Part shown: in pieces, positions 33,401 to 43,559 of the stretch
Layout of the letters: each line of letters starts with the position of its first letter
Position numbering within the stretch: position 1 is the first letter of the stretch
Assembly (NCBI GenBank): GCA_036365455.1
Contig: JAWQUS010000032.1
Coordinates: forward strand, 11,009,501 to 11,073,500
Direction: 5' to 3'
From: Macrosoma leucophasiata
Lineage: Eukaryota; Arthropoda; Insecta; Lepidoptera; Hedylidae
DNA: 64,000 nt
The notes under the pieces: model-generated
Seen by the model: the letters and a program-made list of their open reading frames with translations, nothing else
The model's database searches: none
What the model was told of the DNA's origin: nothing
Made by a program: the position numbers and the translations under genes

Positions 33401-35133
33401 TGCATCTTTCCATATATGCATCCGATACATAATTCAGAATCTAGATTAACCTTAATGCCGAATTCCTTTTCTATTACTTTCTTTACATGTCTTTTATTCT
33501 GATGAGCAAACCGTTCATGGTATAGTTGCAGGATATTATTATCTGTCGATGTAATAGTGTTCAAATTTGGAGTTATGTTCTTCAGTGTATGAACATGTAG
33601 TTTATATAAACCTCCATTCTTCACTCTTTTACCTACGAGCATAACCTTTCCATTAACTTTGAGTGAACAGGTTTCTCTATCTGACATAAACATGCTTTTG
33701 TTTAATACGTCTTGTGCAGCCAAAACCGAAAATAGATTTCTCTTTATATCAGGAACATACCATACATCAGTCAATCTAATTCTTGATGTCTTACCATTGA
33801 CTTTAGCTTCTATATCAACTGATCCTTTGCCAATTGCCTTAATTACACAACCGTTTGCTATTGTTACTGTAAAATTATCTCTGAAGGATTCGAAATTAAC
33901 AAAAATATCATTTCTGAAAGTAACCTGGCTTGTCGCACCGTTGTCCACATACCATGTGTCATAATCTTCAGCAATAGCAGTATTTAAAGCTGGTTCTGTG
34001 TTTATATGCATTAGCACTAGATTTAAGTTGGTACTGTTGTTAGTAATCTTTGGTGGTTTTCCGTCAGAAATCCATTTCTTACATTTACGTACTCTATGCC
34101 CAATTTCTCCACAGTAGTTGTACTTACAATTCTCAAATATATTTTGTACTTGCTTATTCTTTTTAACTTTTGTATTGACATATAAGGCTTGCTCTTGACT
34201 TGTGCTAGTATCTGTTTTATTCTTCAAAGCTTGTTCATGGGCGCACAACTGTGTTGTCAGACTGTCTATGTTTCTATCATTCTTCGACATGAGTAACCAA
34301 CTTGATTTAAAAGTGAAGTAATCTTCTGGTAAAGTTTCCAAAATTTTGCATATTATCAAAATTTCTGGTAAATTTTCTGTCATTTGAGAAGATAATTCTT
34401 TATTTAAATCATGCCATAGATTTTTCATATATGACATATGAGTCGCCATATCATGAATTGGATCTTTCGTGTACTTAAATAATTTCATACATAAATCGTA
34501 GGCACGATTATCTGAACAACCATCATATAGTCTCGCTAGTTCATCCCACATCATTTTTGCACTTGAGCACCTCATCACTTTTTCTAGAGTATCCTCAGTC
34601 ATATTCGTAGTTATCATAAGCAATGCAATACTATCGACCTTGCTAAAATGTTCTAGTTCTGCATTGTAATCTGCAAGAGCTTTAGCTGAACATTCTTTGT
34701 CGGGAGGGTTTGGCTTTGTTAAAGTCCCATTTACAGCCTCGAACGCTCCAGGTGCAGTACGTAACAGCAATTGAATTTTATATTTCCATACCTTGTAATT
34801 ATTCCCATCTAGGTTTCCAATCTCCATCTTCATGCCTGACTGCATGATGACTTGTTTGAGGGTCTAACCGTATGTGAACTTTCCGTAAAACAAAATATAC
34901 TCATTCAATTTTTGCTGCAGTAAGCCTTTATAGCGAACTTTACTTATCGTTCTGAACGCTCTGCTACCATGTTGAGGTTCGTGTTTTAATGAAAAATAAT
35001 TGTTTATTAATTTTCACAAGATCGATTTTATTCGTAACTAAGACGTAAAAAATTCTAACAAAAATGTATATGACAATGACATTCTGTTTTTATAAACAAT
35101 TAAAAATAAATCGACGTCCAAACTCCTTTAACA
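30479..35133 (-). mobile_element. Young copia-type LTR retrotransposon, complete
   Basis: The element has LTRs at 30479-30642 and 34970-35133 (164 bp each, about three differences, TGTTGAGG...ACA ends). It is flanked by a 5-bp target duplication ATTAC (30474-30478 and 35134-35138). Next to the 5' LTR the primer-binding site TGGTAGCAGAGC (minus strand, about 34958-34969) matches the 3' end of initiator Met-tRNA. A purine tract AAAAGGGAGGA adjoins the 3' LTR. Near-identical LTRs and an uninterrupted frame indicate recent insertion. It sits in the intergenic space between the two divergent genes. Confidence 0.97.
30547..34845 (-). CDS. Copia gag-pol polyprotein (1432 aa, uninterrupted)
   Basis: Domain order is copia type. 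An N-terminal Gag comes first, then a zinc knuckle at about residues 242-257 whose first pair is spaced C-x4-C. Next are an aspartic protease (YVDNGATSQ, Asn in place of the common Ser), an HHCC integrase zinc site (HERFAHQ...CIGC) and the integrase D-D-E core (DVCGPF, SDNGGEFD, and the ENRT region). The reverse transcriptase has ARLVARGYTQ, FDVSTAFLNG and YVDDG, and a terminal RNase H has YSDSDHAGD. The integrase-before-RT order separates copia from gypsy. The C-terminal codons run into the 3' LTR. No frameshift or stop was seen. Confidence 0.93.
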   Translation of the reverse strand: MQSGMKMEIGNLDGNNYKVWKYKIQLLLRTAPGAFEAVNGTLTKPNPPDKECSAKALADYNAELEHFSKVDSIALLMITTNMTEDTLEKVMRCSSAKMMWDELARLYDGCSDNRAYDLCMKLFKYTKDPIHDMATHMSYMKNLWHDLNKELSSQMTENLPEILIICKILETLPEDYFTFKSSWLLMSKNDRNIDSLTTQLCAHEQALKNKTDTSTSQEQALYVNTKVKKNKQVQNIFENCKYNYCGEIGHRVRKCKKWISDGKPPKITNNSTNLNLVLMHINTEPALNTAIAEDYDTWYVDNGATSQVTFRNDIFVNFESFRDNFTVTIANGCVIKAIGKGSVDIEAKVNGKTSRIRLTDVWYVPDIKRNLFSVLAAQDVLNKSMFMSDRETCSLKVNGKVMLVGKRVKNGGLYKLHVHTLKNITPNLNTITSTDNNILQLYHERFAHQNKRHVKKVIEKEFGIKVNLDSELCIGCIYGKMHRRKFGTRDRANNPGERIHTDVCGPFPNSFNKNKYFLLFKDDYSKYRHVYFLRHKSEVHMKLEQMIKECKINGLTVKEIISDNGGEFDNEKVRQILHREGIKQRLTMPYTPQQNGCSERENRTLVEAARSMMHAHEELPVASWAELIMTASYIFNRTAPTSEEEKSPHELWFNKKPSIKHLKIIGTECYAHVPKQKRTKLSRKAQKCILIGYDGDDGYRLLANQNGKYNLIRSRDVTFKENVIESVGLEEEELEHKKVIDIHVPIDTENHPMHEAREDNSNHREFRTNDKPNSIDVPLESNDLFERNGDSGSVPVSSIIEPVSETSRHCDQRSEDQSVLPTSLEYECTEEGNEVVEMPEDLDQIGGISFREIEDEGQRTIQLRDRSKIRPSIRYNDYVMMSYAESLCQEDPTTYKEAVTSPQREQWLKAMDSEIKSLKEMKTWILVPLPKDRKTISCKWVYKTKTNADGSLDKFKARLVARGYTQKKGIDYEETFSPVAKMTTIRSVLSIAANEGLNLTQFDVSTAFLNGTLNEEIYMKQPEGYSDGTGKVCKLKRSLYGLKQAPRCWNRCIVDYLKSIGFNQCDNDPCLFTRNTSSNKIILALYVDDGLVASKNPKDSDKFILELKRRFKITAKPLTYFLSLEIDKTEDGVRLSQKHYASKVIDRFGMTDCKPVSTPIIKDGPTESENGTEEVHSFPYREAVGALAYLMVGSRPDLAYAVSVVSRVLDKPTKDDVVKVKRILRYVKGTLDSSIIYKKGYKTGILECYSDSDHAGDMTTGRSTSGIICMYSGAAISWCSRKQTCVAISSTEAELVAYSEAAREIVWLKRLFGEISSLKEVPKLKVDNIAAIRISQNPDMHRRIKHIAIRHFYIRELVTNGDICVEYVPTEFQLADILTKALHRPRMAIISANIGLVQKGGCKRSLDVDLFLIVYKNRMSLSYTFLLEFLTS

Positions 35134-35138
35134 ATTAC
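35134..35138. repeat. Target-site duplication ATTAC, right of copia
   Basis: This is the partner of 30474-30478. Confidence 0.9.
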
Positions 35139-35936
35139 CTGATTCTGATTATTAATTTGCATGTCATTATTAAGATTTATAGACACTTAAAAAATAAGTG
35201 TGTTGCATTTATGTTTTTATCATATCTATACATTAACCATACAGGTACAATAAAAAGGCATGCCTATTGATACATTACGGGTGTCGCCGCATTCTAAAAT
35301 TTTAAAGACACTTTTTTGTAATCACCTAATTTTTATCTAAACCTCAAAATGTTAGAGGGTTCTCTTTAGGCACATGCAATAAGTCGTCATTACCATTTCT
35401 TATTTACTAGCGCAGTGTAAAATATTAATAAGATATAATATAAATTAAAAGGCCAGGAGCAGTAAACGTACTAAACTTCCTTTTATTAGTGATTTGTTGT
35501 TGTTGATATTGTTTTTTTGTTTTCTGTTTTTGTTACTGTTATGAAACAATATGCAATTCCTTAGATGTCCAAATAAGGAAATTTATAAATGGTCTGATGT
35601 AATTTTATTAAGATTGTTTGTAAGCAAATAAGACTGTTTGTTTAAAAATTATTACTGAAAAACGATACTAGATTGTAAATTACGTAAAGTTACGGTAGTG
35701 GCACATCACTATTAATGATCCCCAAAAACCTAGCCTGACCTAGCCACACAGCTTATGTCAATTAAAGTCAATTTAGTCTGTCTGTACCGAAAAAAAAACA
35801 GACTTGTGTATAAAGTGTATTAAAAAGTGCTCTAAAATCAATCTAAAATAGTCGAAAACAGTTGAAAAGATTACAAAAACAACAATTTTAATTACTTTTA
35901 GTACATTGTGTAATAAAATTGTGATAATATACCTAA
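35139..35936 (+). promoter_or_regulatory. 5' flank and leader region of the TFIIIC-like gene
   Basis: AT-rich sequence lies between the copia target-site duplication and the ATG. No repeat family was recognised here. The stretch 35700-35936 is A-rich before the start codon and probably contains the 5' UTR. No TATA box or initiator can be assigned with confidence. Confidence 0.3.
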
Positions 35937-37901
35937 ATGATGTTCCACGAGATTACCCGCCAGCATATAAACGTAAACAAACGTGAAGAAATATATTTCT
36001 CATACAACAACTTCGTGGCTATTGTAAGACACGATAAGTGCTTATATTTTATAAGTTTTTCAAATAATTTGGAATGTTTGGATAAGAAATTAGATTTAGT
36101 GGTTCGTACTCTAAGTGCTCCCACTCATAGCCCAGCATCGAAGTTTTTTCAACAAGGTTTTGCACAAGAAACATTATCTAACATGGAGGTAACCCAAATG
36201 ATAACTGAGCCAGTGCTGTGGCCGCATAACAACCAGCTGCTGCATGAGGTAACTAATGTTAGTATGTTCGAATGGTCCCCAAGCCGTTTCATGCACAACA
36301 ACCACAGTAATATTGCTACTTTAAATACAGCTGGCAATATAGACCTAATTGTACCCAACAGACATGGTTGGGCGTATCACACTAACCTCTCTCTGTTGAT
36401 GAAAGGACATCTACGATCGGTTCTTCCAACTGACGTGTTCGAAGTTGTACCAAAGAACCTTCAAGAATTAAGACATTGTGTTAACTCCGTCACAGCAAGT
36501 GCCCTGTGTTGGGCTCCACAATTAAACGAAGATTCATCATGTTATTTTGTTACAGCACAAAAAAATAGTATTCTCCTTTTCTGGTCATTGAAATATGTCA
36601 TGAATGAAATCAAAGTTGAGTACCGTGGCGGCATTTATAACAATGATTCAGAAATCCTCGGCATAAAGTGGATTACTCAGTCTAAAAATAAATTTCTGCT
36701 TGTCTGCTCAAATATACATGGCCAGTTACTTGTGTATGAGTGTAAAATTAATAATCAACTTTTGTTTAGTTCGAAACTACATGAGCTTTGGAAACATAAA
36801 GACAAGATAGTGATAAAACATGTGACTCATACCATTCATGATAGCAAAATTGTACTTGCTTGCAGTAAACATAGACATCTGGTGGTGTTATTGATTGATG
36901 AAAATTGTAATGTTCTGTCCCAGTATGTAACAGTTGTAAATGACTATAAAATAGTGAGTATTATAAATGCTAAAACTAATTTCATATTGGGTACAGTAAA
37001 TGTAGAAGTATATGAAATAAATTATTCAATTCAGAATGAAAGTTTAGATGTTAATTTGTCCCAAATAAAATTCAAGGACACCAATACAACTCATGAATTA
37101 TATGGCTTGGGAATTTCTAATTCTAATTCATTATTAATAGCAGCTTTAATAGACAGGAGAATTTCATTTAGAAAGGAGACCATAGATTTTGAAATTGTAT
37201 ACTATTGTCGGGAACCTACACAGTCAGACAATATGTTAGTAGTTTTAAACAATGAAACGAAACGGATATCATTATTATGGGATGAAGTACATGTTATAAG
37301 ATACAAAACAATGAAATTACGAAGCTTACCAGACATAGACTACAACAAATTGTATGATGAAGGCAGTGAAGATGCTTACAAACTTCGAGTTTATTATATA
37401 ATGTTAATATTTTATAATAATTTAGAGAAAATAATTAGAAATGAATCACAGGTGACATTACCGGAAACATCTTTAGAAAATGTGAAAGAAAAGATAATGG
37501 TTATTAATGCTAGAGATTTGGCGAAAAAGATTTATGAAAAAAGGAAAACTGGTGAAACATTAAGTAATTTAGAATCTGAAAGTTTAAGCGGTGCTGTGAA
37601 ATATTTGACATATTATTGTGGTAAGAATGAAAAGCCGCTAAGTGAATTTATGCCTGCAGAGAGTTTAGTGTCGGATTATTTTGAATATACTTGTCAGTGT
37701 TGTGATGAAAAAATTGAACTATATTCATGTAAAAGTAACCATTTGAATATGTTTTGTTCTGTTACATTCACACCTATCGAAACCGATAATTACCTTGTAT
37801 GTAATGTATGTAATGCTACTGCAAGGTTAGAATTGAACACAGATGAACCACCTATGTGTATATTTTGTGATTTTTATTTAGAAGAATATCAAATAAAATA
37901 A
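35937..37901 (+). CDS. TFIIIC subunit 4-like protein (GTF3C4/TFIIIC90), intronless
   Basis: A single 654-codon open frame begins at the first ATG of an ATGATG pair. The N-terminal two thirds reads as beta-propeller-like sequence with repeated hydrophobic strands (for example ALCWAP, FVTAQKNSILLFW, LACSKHRHLVVLL), as in the WD-type half of GTF3C4. The last 75 residues carry paired zinc ligands (CQCCDEK, a Cys and His pair, CNVC, CIFC), like the TFIIIC zinc-finger domain. TFIIIC recognises A and B boxes and recruits TFIIIB for RNA polymerase III. Human GTF3C4 is longer (about 820 aa), so this is a compact version. An AATAAA overlaps the stop codon at about 37894. The gene is divergent from DHX37, and a truncated mariner starts about 60 bp after its stop. 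The family assignment rests on overall pattern and the zinc domain, not on a search. Confidence 0.68.
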   Translation: MMFHEITRQHINVNKREEIYFSYNNFVAIVRHDKCLYFISFSNNLECLDKKLDLVVRTLSAPTHSPASKFFQQGFAQETLSNMEVTQMITEPVLWPHNNQLLHEVTNVSMFEWSPSRFMHNNHSNIATLNTAGNIDLIVPNRHGWAYHTNLSLLMKGHLRSVLPTDVFEVVPKNLQELRHCVNSVTASALCWAPQLNEDSSCYFVTAQKNSILLFWSLKYVMNEIKVEYRGGIYNNDSEILGIKWITQSKNKFLLVCSNIHGQLLVYECKINNQLLFSSKLHELWKHKDKIVIKHVTHTIHDSKIVLACSKHRHLVVLLIDENCNVLSQYVTVVNDYKIVSIINAKTNFILGTVNVEVYEINYSIQNESLDVNLSQIKFKDTNTTHELYGLGISNSNSLLIAALIDRRISFRKETIDFEIVYYCREPTQSDNMLVVLNNETKRISLLWDEVHVIRYKTMKLRSLPDIDYNKLYDEGSEDAYKLRVYYIMLIFYNNLEKIIRNESQVTLPETSLENVKEKIMVINARDLAKKIYEKRKTGETLSNLESESLSGAVKYLTYYCGKNEKPLSEFMPAESLVSDYFEYTCQCCDEKIELYSCKSNHLNMFCSVTFTPIETDNYLVCNVCNATARLELNTDEPPMCIFCDFYLEEYQIK

Positions 37902-37958
37902 TTACCTATTATTCTTGTAATTTTTATTTTACTTTATAAGAAATGGGAGGTATACATA

Positions 37959-38459
37959 TTAGGTTGGGGAAAAAGTTTATTTGCATTTAAGATAATTCAA
38001 AACATTTTTTAATATAGTTTATTTAAATTAAACTAAAGTATGTATGTACCATTTTGTTCGATAACCTTTTGCCATCTTGTAGGTAGGGACATGATCCCAT
38101 TGCTATAAAAATTTTGGGACTTCTCATCAAAATACCGCGACTAGTGGATTTGGCAGTCCTCTCGTGATGTTAACCTAACATTGCATATAGAATTCTGAAG
38201 AGACCGAAACAGGTGGATATCTGAAGGTGCAAGGTCAGGATCTATACGGCGGATGCATTAACACCTCCCAGCCAAACTCTCTTAATTTTTGCTGAGTGGC
38301 TATAGATGTGTGAGGTCTAGCGTTATCATGATGAAACACCACACCCCTTCCGTTGATCAATTCCGGCCGCTTTCTCTCAACTTCTTGATTTAATCTCATC
38401 AGTTGTTCGCAGTAGAGTTCAGAATCGATAGTCCTGCCTGGTGGTAATAGCTCATAATG
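37959..38459 (-). mobile_element. Truncated copy of the same mariner
   Basis: The left inverted end (TTAGGTTGGGGAAAAAGT) and the C-terminal transposase coding part match 22863-23370 closely, with small indels. It stops at ...CTCATAATG (38459) with no second inverted end. It begins about 60 bp after the TFIIIC-like stop codon, so it may be in that gene's 3' UTR or just past it. Confidence 0.9.
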
Positions 38460-38650
38460 CCGTACAAGTGACCGTTAGTGACGTCACTTATTGACAAGAA
38501 TTGTAAAAGTATATAAACACCCTTCCGGCTGAATTTGATTATTAGGCTGGAGCGCCATCTGCGCTCGCCGATTGCCCGGTGAAGTAGACTAGTGCCGTCT
38601 CGAGACAGGCCGCCTACACAAAGCCCGAACTAAAAAAAAAAAAAAAAAAT
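38460..38650 (+). repeat. Retroposed segment with poly(A)
   Basis: It starts after the truncated mariner, contains GTATATAAACACCC and GAGCGCCATCTGCGCTCGCC, and ends in about 18 A. This looks like a reverse-transcribed transcript or a LINE 5' end. Source not recognised. Confidence 0.5.
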
Positions 38651-38739
38651 TGATTCATTCTAATTATTGTGCGCTAACTTGTAAGGTGAAACTCTGTCCG
38701 ATTGTTGTACGATTTGTGAATAAAATAAATAATCAAAGT

Positions 38740-38965
38740 AAAATCAGTGAATAAAAGTTGTTATTTGCCTCCTTCTGTTTCACATGTGATAAAAATACTG
38801 ACATTAATCAATTTTCATTTGACATAAGTAATACAATTAAAAATATATTAACATGGCTCGATCACAATAATTTGAAAGTTAATTTACTTGAAACAAAATT
38901 TATCCAGTTTAGCACCTACGGTAAACCACATATAAACAACCTACATGAATCACGAAATTAATAAG
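38740..38965 (+). pseudogene. Reverse transcriptase fragment of a LINE
   Basis: Reads ILTWLDHNNLKVNLLETKF followed by IQFSTYGKPHIN, the post-catalytic region of jockey/CR1-type RTs. The catalytic YADD region is absent. Confidence 0.65.
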
Positions 38966-39371
38966 AAAGAAAGAATCATTTATTCAGAAACAAGAGCACA
39001 TTGAGACATAAACAAAAAAATATATATAAAAAAAAGAACATTATACACAAGACAAAAAAAAAAGAAAATAAACAACAGTCACAATTAACACAGGTGGTAG
39101 GCAGTATGTCCCACGGCTGGTCTGAATGGGTTCCCAGATCAGCTTCATGTCAAGCAGATATGATCTACTTGTCGCTGGTTTTCATCTGGGACCCTGTGCT
39201 CCACGGATGTCATTCAGTTAAAGGTGTCCCAGATACTACTTTATCTTTAAACATTAATAACAAAAATATATATATGTATATACATAAAATATATGAAATT
39301 ATCATTTTGATATATTATCTACTTTATTATTTTTACTTAAACTTAAAAACAAATAAAAGTAATACAAAATT

Positions 39372-39378
39372 AAACTAC

Positions 39379-39409
<31 letters not shown>

Positions 39410-39415
39410 TTTCAG
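39372..39415. repeat. TTA/TTTA microsatellite
   Basis: ATTATTATT then ATTTATTTATTT, probably the tail of LINE debris. Confidence 0.7.
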
Positions 39416-39577
39416 GCAACAATTGTACACTTAAAGTAAGACAAAAGGCCCATACAAATATATACCTTAAAAACTAACATACATATAATATTTATTTAAA
39501 CTAACACTAATTGTCACGTGAAGACGGCGACGTGATACGCGGTTTGTCTTATAGTTTATCGACAATAAATAAATAAA

Positions 39578-39837
39578 TCTACACTAATATTATAAAGAGG
39601 AAAACTTTGTTTGTTTGTTTGTTTGTTTGGTTGTATTGAATAGGCTCAATAACTACTAGACCGATTTTAAAAATTCTTTCACTTTTCGAAAGCTACATTA
39701 TCCACAGGTAACATAGGCTATATTTTATTTTGGAAAAAATAGGGTTCCGTAAGATATTTGGGTTTTTCAGACACAAGGTGTAAAAAATCAAATCATCAAT
39801 GCAACATTGCACCGCGCGAAGTCGGGGCGGGCCGCTA
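39578..39837 (+). mobile_element. Non-autonomous Helitron, second family
   Basis: It starts TCTACACTAATATTATAAAG and ends GGGGCGGGCCGCTAT. The usual terminal CTAG is changed to CTAT. Confidence 0.7.
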
Positions 39838-39859
39838 TAATTTAGCATTAAAACACCCA

Positions 39860-40386
39860 CAATGCTCTTAAAATGATATCATTTGGAGATCGTGGTTCAG
39901 GTTTTCAATCGCTGTCCTAACCATCTTCGGCTTGAAAGAAATATACAGCTGCACATCATCAGCATATACATATATGATAGTTACATGATTGTAGACTATT
40001 TGCTATATCCGCGCAATACAATATAACTAGAATTGAGCCTTGTGGTACGTCCATTTCCAGAGAGATTGGCTGAGAAATCCTGGAGCTACCATCGGCCAAT
40101 TTCAACTCTACCAATTCGAGGAAAAATCGAGTAAAACCAAGATAGTGCACATTCCCTTATCTTGAGCAGCAAGTATATTGTCCATAACATCTAACAACGC
40201 TGTGGTCGTACTGCGCCTTTTTCTGAAACCAGATTGCAGCTCTGGTAGAATTGAATTACTTTCTAAGTATTTCGTAATTTGGTGACAAATAAACTTTTTC
40301 TTAAACTTTTTCTTTAACTTTTTCCTAAGGTGACTGATACTACTTTTTAGGTTTTCGTCTGGATAAAAATCTAAACTGGAAGCCAC
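39860..40386 (-). pseudogene. Degenerate LINE reverse transcriptase
   Basis: Pieces read ITKYLESNSILPELQSGFRK with RRSTTTALLDV (RT fingers and motif A side), then DVPQGSILVILY, and a decayed YADD-like region near 39950. Frames are broken. It meets an opposite-strand LINE piece at about 40380. Confidence 0.7.
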
Positions 40387-40691
40387 ACGTAGACACGGTT
40401 TGTAGCAAAATTAATAGATTTGTGTATGTCATCTACAAATTACGTAAATCTTCCACTGAACGTACTGTACTAGCGGCATATCACGGCTATATATCTTCCG
40501 TATTAAACTATGGTCTCATATTGTGGGGAAACTCCAAGGAGGTACATCGTGCTTTTTTAACACAAAAAAAAATACATTCGCGCCATTCATGCCATATTCC
40601 CATGGGAGTCCTGCAAACCGCTTTTCAAAAAGTCTTACATACTCACTCTACCTTGTATGTACTATATACTGGAATAAGCAAAATTTGTTAA
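40360..40691 (+). pseudogene. LINE ORF2 C-terminal fragment
   Basis: Reads NWKPHVDTVCSKINRFVYVI then LNYGLILWGNS, the thumb region of jockey-like RT, with later frame changes. It is immediately upstream of minisatellite array 2. Confidence 0.7.
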
Positions 40692-40802
40692 GCTACACCA
40701 GTGATTCCCAAAGTGGTTTATATCGACCCCTGGGGGTCTATAACAAACTAATAGGGGTAAGCGTGGGCGAAAAAAAATTTGGGGATCCATGAAATGATAA
40801 TG

Positions 40803-43445
40803 GGGGTCGGGATGCTGGGCGTCGGCACGCTGGGCGTCGGGACGCTGGGCGTCTGGACTCTGGGCGTCGGGACGCTGGCCGTCAAGACGCTGGGCGTCGG
40901 GACGCTGGGCGTCGGGACGCTGGGCGTAGGGACGCTGGGCGTCGGGACGCTGGGCGTCGGGACGCTGGGCGTTGGAACGCTGGGCGTCGGGATGCTGGGC
41001 GTCGGGATGCTGGGCGTCGGCACGCTGGGCGTCGGGACGCTGGGCGTCTGGACTCTGGGCGTCGGGACGCTGGCCGTCAAGACGCTGGGCGTCGGGACAC
41101 TGGGCGTCGGGACGCTGGGCGTCGGGACGCTGGGCGTCGGGACGCTGGGTGTCGGGACGCTGGGCGTCGGGACGCTGGACGTCGGGACGCTGGGCGTCGG
41201 GACGCTGGGCGTCGGGACGCTGGGCGTCGGGACGCTGGGCGTCGGCACGCTGGGCGTCGGCACGCTGGGAGTCGGGACGCTGGGCGTCTGGACTCTGGGC
41301 GTCGGGACGCCGGCCGTCAAGACGCTGGGCGTCGGGACGCTGGGCGTCGGGACGCTGGGCGTCGGGACGCTGGGCGTCGGGACGCTGGGCGTCGGGACGC
41401 TGGGCGTCGGGACGCTGGGCGTCGGGACGCTGGGCGTCGGGACGCTGGGCGTCGGGACGCTGGGCGTCGGGACGCTGGGCGTCGGGACGCTGGGCGTCGG
41501 GACGCTGGGCGTCGGGACGCTGTGCGTCGGGACGCTGGGCGTCGGGACGCTGGGCGTCGGGACGCTGGGCGTCGGGACGCTGGGCGTCGGGACGCTGGGC
41601 TTCGGGACGCTGGGCGTCGGGACGTTGGGCGTCGGAACGCTGGACGTCAAAACACTCGGCGTCGGGACGCTGGGTGTCAGGACGCTGGGCGTCGGGACGC
41701 TGGGCTTCGGGACGCTGGGCGTCGGGACGTTGGGCGTCGGAACGCTGGACGTCAAAACACTCGGCGTCGGGACGCTGGGTGTCAGGACGTTGGGCGTCTG
41801 GACGCTGGGCGACGGGACGCTGGGCGTCGGGACGCAGGGCGTTGGGACGCTGGGCGTCGGGACGCTGGGCGTCGGGACGCTGGGAGTCAGAACGTTTGAC
41901 GTCGGGACGCTGGGCATCGGGACACCGGTTGTCAGGACGCTGGGCGTCAAAACACTCGGTGTCGGGACGCTGGTCGTCGAAACGTTGGGCGTCAGTACGC
42001 TGGGAATCGGGACGCTGTGCGTCGGGACGTTGGGCGTCTGGACGCTGGGCGACGGGACGCTGGGCGTCGGGACGCAGGGCGTTGGGACGCTGGGCGTCGG
42101 GACGCTGGGCGTCGGGACGCTGGGAGTTAGAACGTTTGACGTTGGGACGCTGGGCGTCGGGACGCTGGGCATCGGGACACCGGTCGTCAGGACGCTCGGC
42201 GTCAAAACACTCGGTGTCGGGACGCTGGTCGTCGAAACGTTGGGCGTCGGGACGCTGGGCGTCGGGACGCTGGGCGTCGGAACGCTGGACGTCAAAACAC
42301 TCGGCGTCGGGACGCTGGGTGTCAGGACGCTGGGCGTCGGGACGCTGGGCTTCGGGACGCTGGGCGTCGGGACGTTGGGCGTCGGAACGCTGGACGTCAA
42401 AACACTCGGCGTCGGGACGCTGGGTGTCAGGACGTTGGGCGTCTGGACGCTGGGCGACGGGACGCTGGGCGTCGGGACGCAGGGCGTTGGGACGCTGGGC
42501 GTCGGGACGCTGGGCGTCGGGACGCTGGGAGTCAGAACGTTTGACGTCGGGACGCTGGGCATCGGGACACCGGTTGTCAGGACGCTGGGCGTCAAAACAC
42601 TCGGTGTCGGGACGCTGGTCGTCGAAACGTTGGGCGTCAGTACGCTGGGAATCGGGACGCTGTGCGTCGGGACGCTGGGCGTCGGGACGCTGGGCGTCGG
42701 GACGCTGTGCGTCGGGACGCTGGGCGTCGGGACGCTGGGCGTCGGGACGCTGGGCGTCGGGACGCTGGGCGTCGGGACGCTGGGTGCCGGGTCGCTGGTC
42801 GTTGGGACGCTGGGCGTCGGGACGCTGTGCGTCGGGACGCTGGGCGTCGGGACGCTGGGCGTCGGGACGCTGGGCGTCGGGACGCTGGGCGTCGGGACGC
42901 TGGGCGTCGGGACGCTGGGCGTCGGGACGCTGGACGTCGGGACGCTGGACGTCGGGACGCTGGGCGTCGGGACGCTGGGCGTCGGGACGGTGGGCGTCGG
43001 GACGCTGGGCGTCGGGACGGTGGGCGTCGGGACGCTGGGCGTCAGTACGCTGGGCATCGGGACGCCGGTCGTCGGGACGCTGGGCGTCGGGACGCTGGGC
43101 GTCGGGATGCTGGGCGTCGGCACGCTGGGCGTCAAAACACTCGGCGTCGGGACGCTGTGTGTCAGGACGTTGGGCGTCTGGACGCTGGGCGACGGGACGC
43201 TGGGCGTCGGGACGCAGGGCGTTGGGACGCTGGGCGTCGGGACGCTGGGCGTCGGGACGCTGGGAGTTAGAACGTTTGACGTTGGGACGCTGGGCGTCGG
43301 GACGCTGGGCATCGGGACACCGGTCGTCAGGACGCTCGGCGTCAAAACACTCGGTGTCGGGACGCTGGTCGTCGAAACGTTGGGCGTCGGGACGCTGGGC
43401 GTCGGGACGCTGGGCGTCAGTACGCTGGGCATCGGGACGCCGGTC
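40803..43445. repeat. 15-bp GC-rich minisatellite array 2 (2.6 kb)
   Basis: The unit GGCGTCGGGACGCTG differs from array 1 mainly in the last base. Long stretches are perfect (for example 41340-41520). Higher-order blocks recur: the GACGCAGGGCGTTGGGACGC variant occurs at 41831, 42071, 42476 and 43211, all spaced by multiples of 15. Open frames of more than 800 codons on both strands are repeat artefacts. It is intergenic, next to LINE debris. Confidence 0.97.
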
Positions 43446-43559
43446 CATCCATTGACTATTTACTTATATAATATGTTCATTTTCTTATTTTTTGTAATTA
43501 ATTTTGTCTTTATTGCGTTACCTTATATATATAATTTGTGAAAATGTTAGCTTTCTATT

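Noticed and set aside
40662..43541. Six overlapping open frames of 125-928 codons with GTLGV, DAQRP and SVPTP repeats
   Set aside because: Repeat artefacts of minisatellite array 2. No exon signals or non-repetitive domain.
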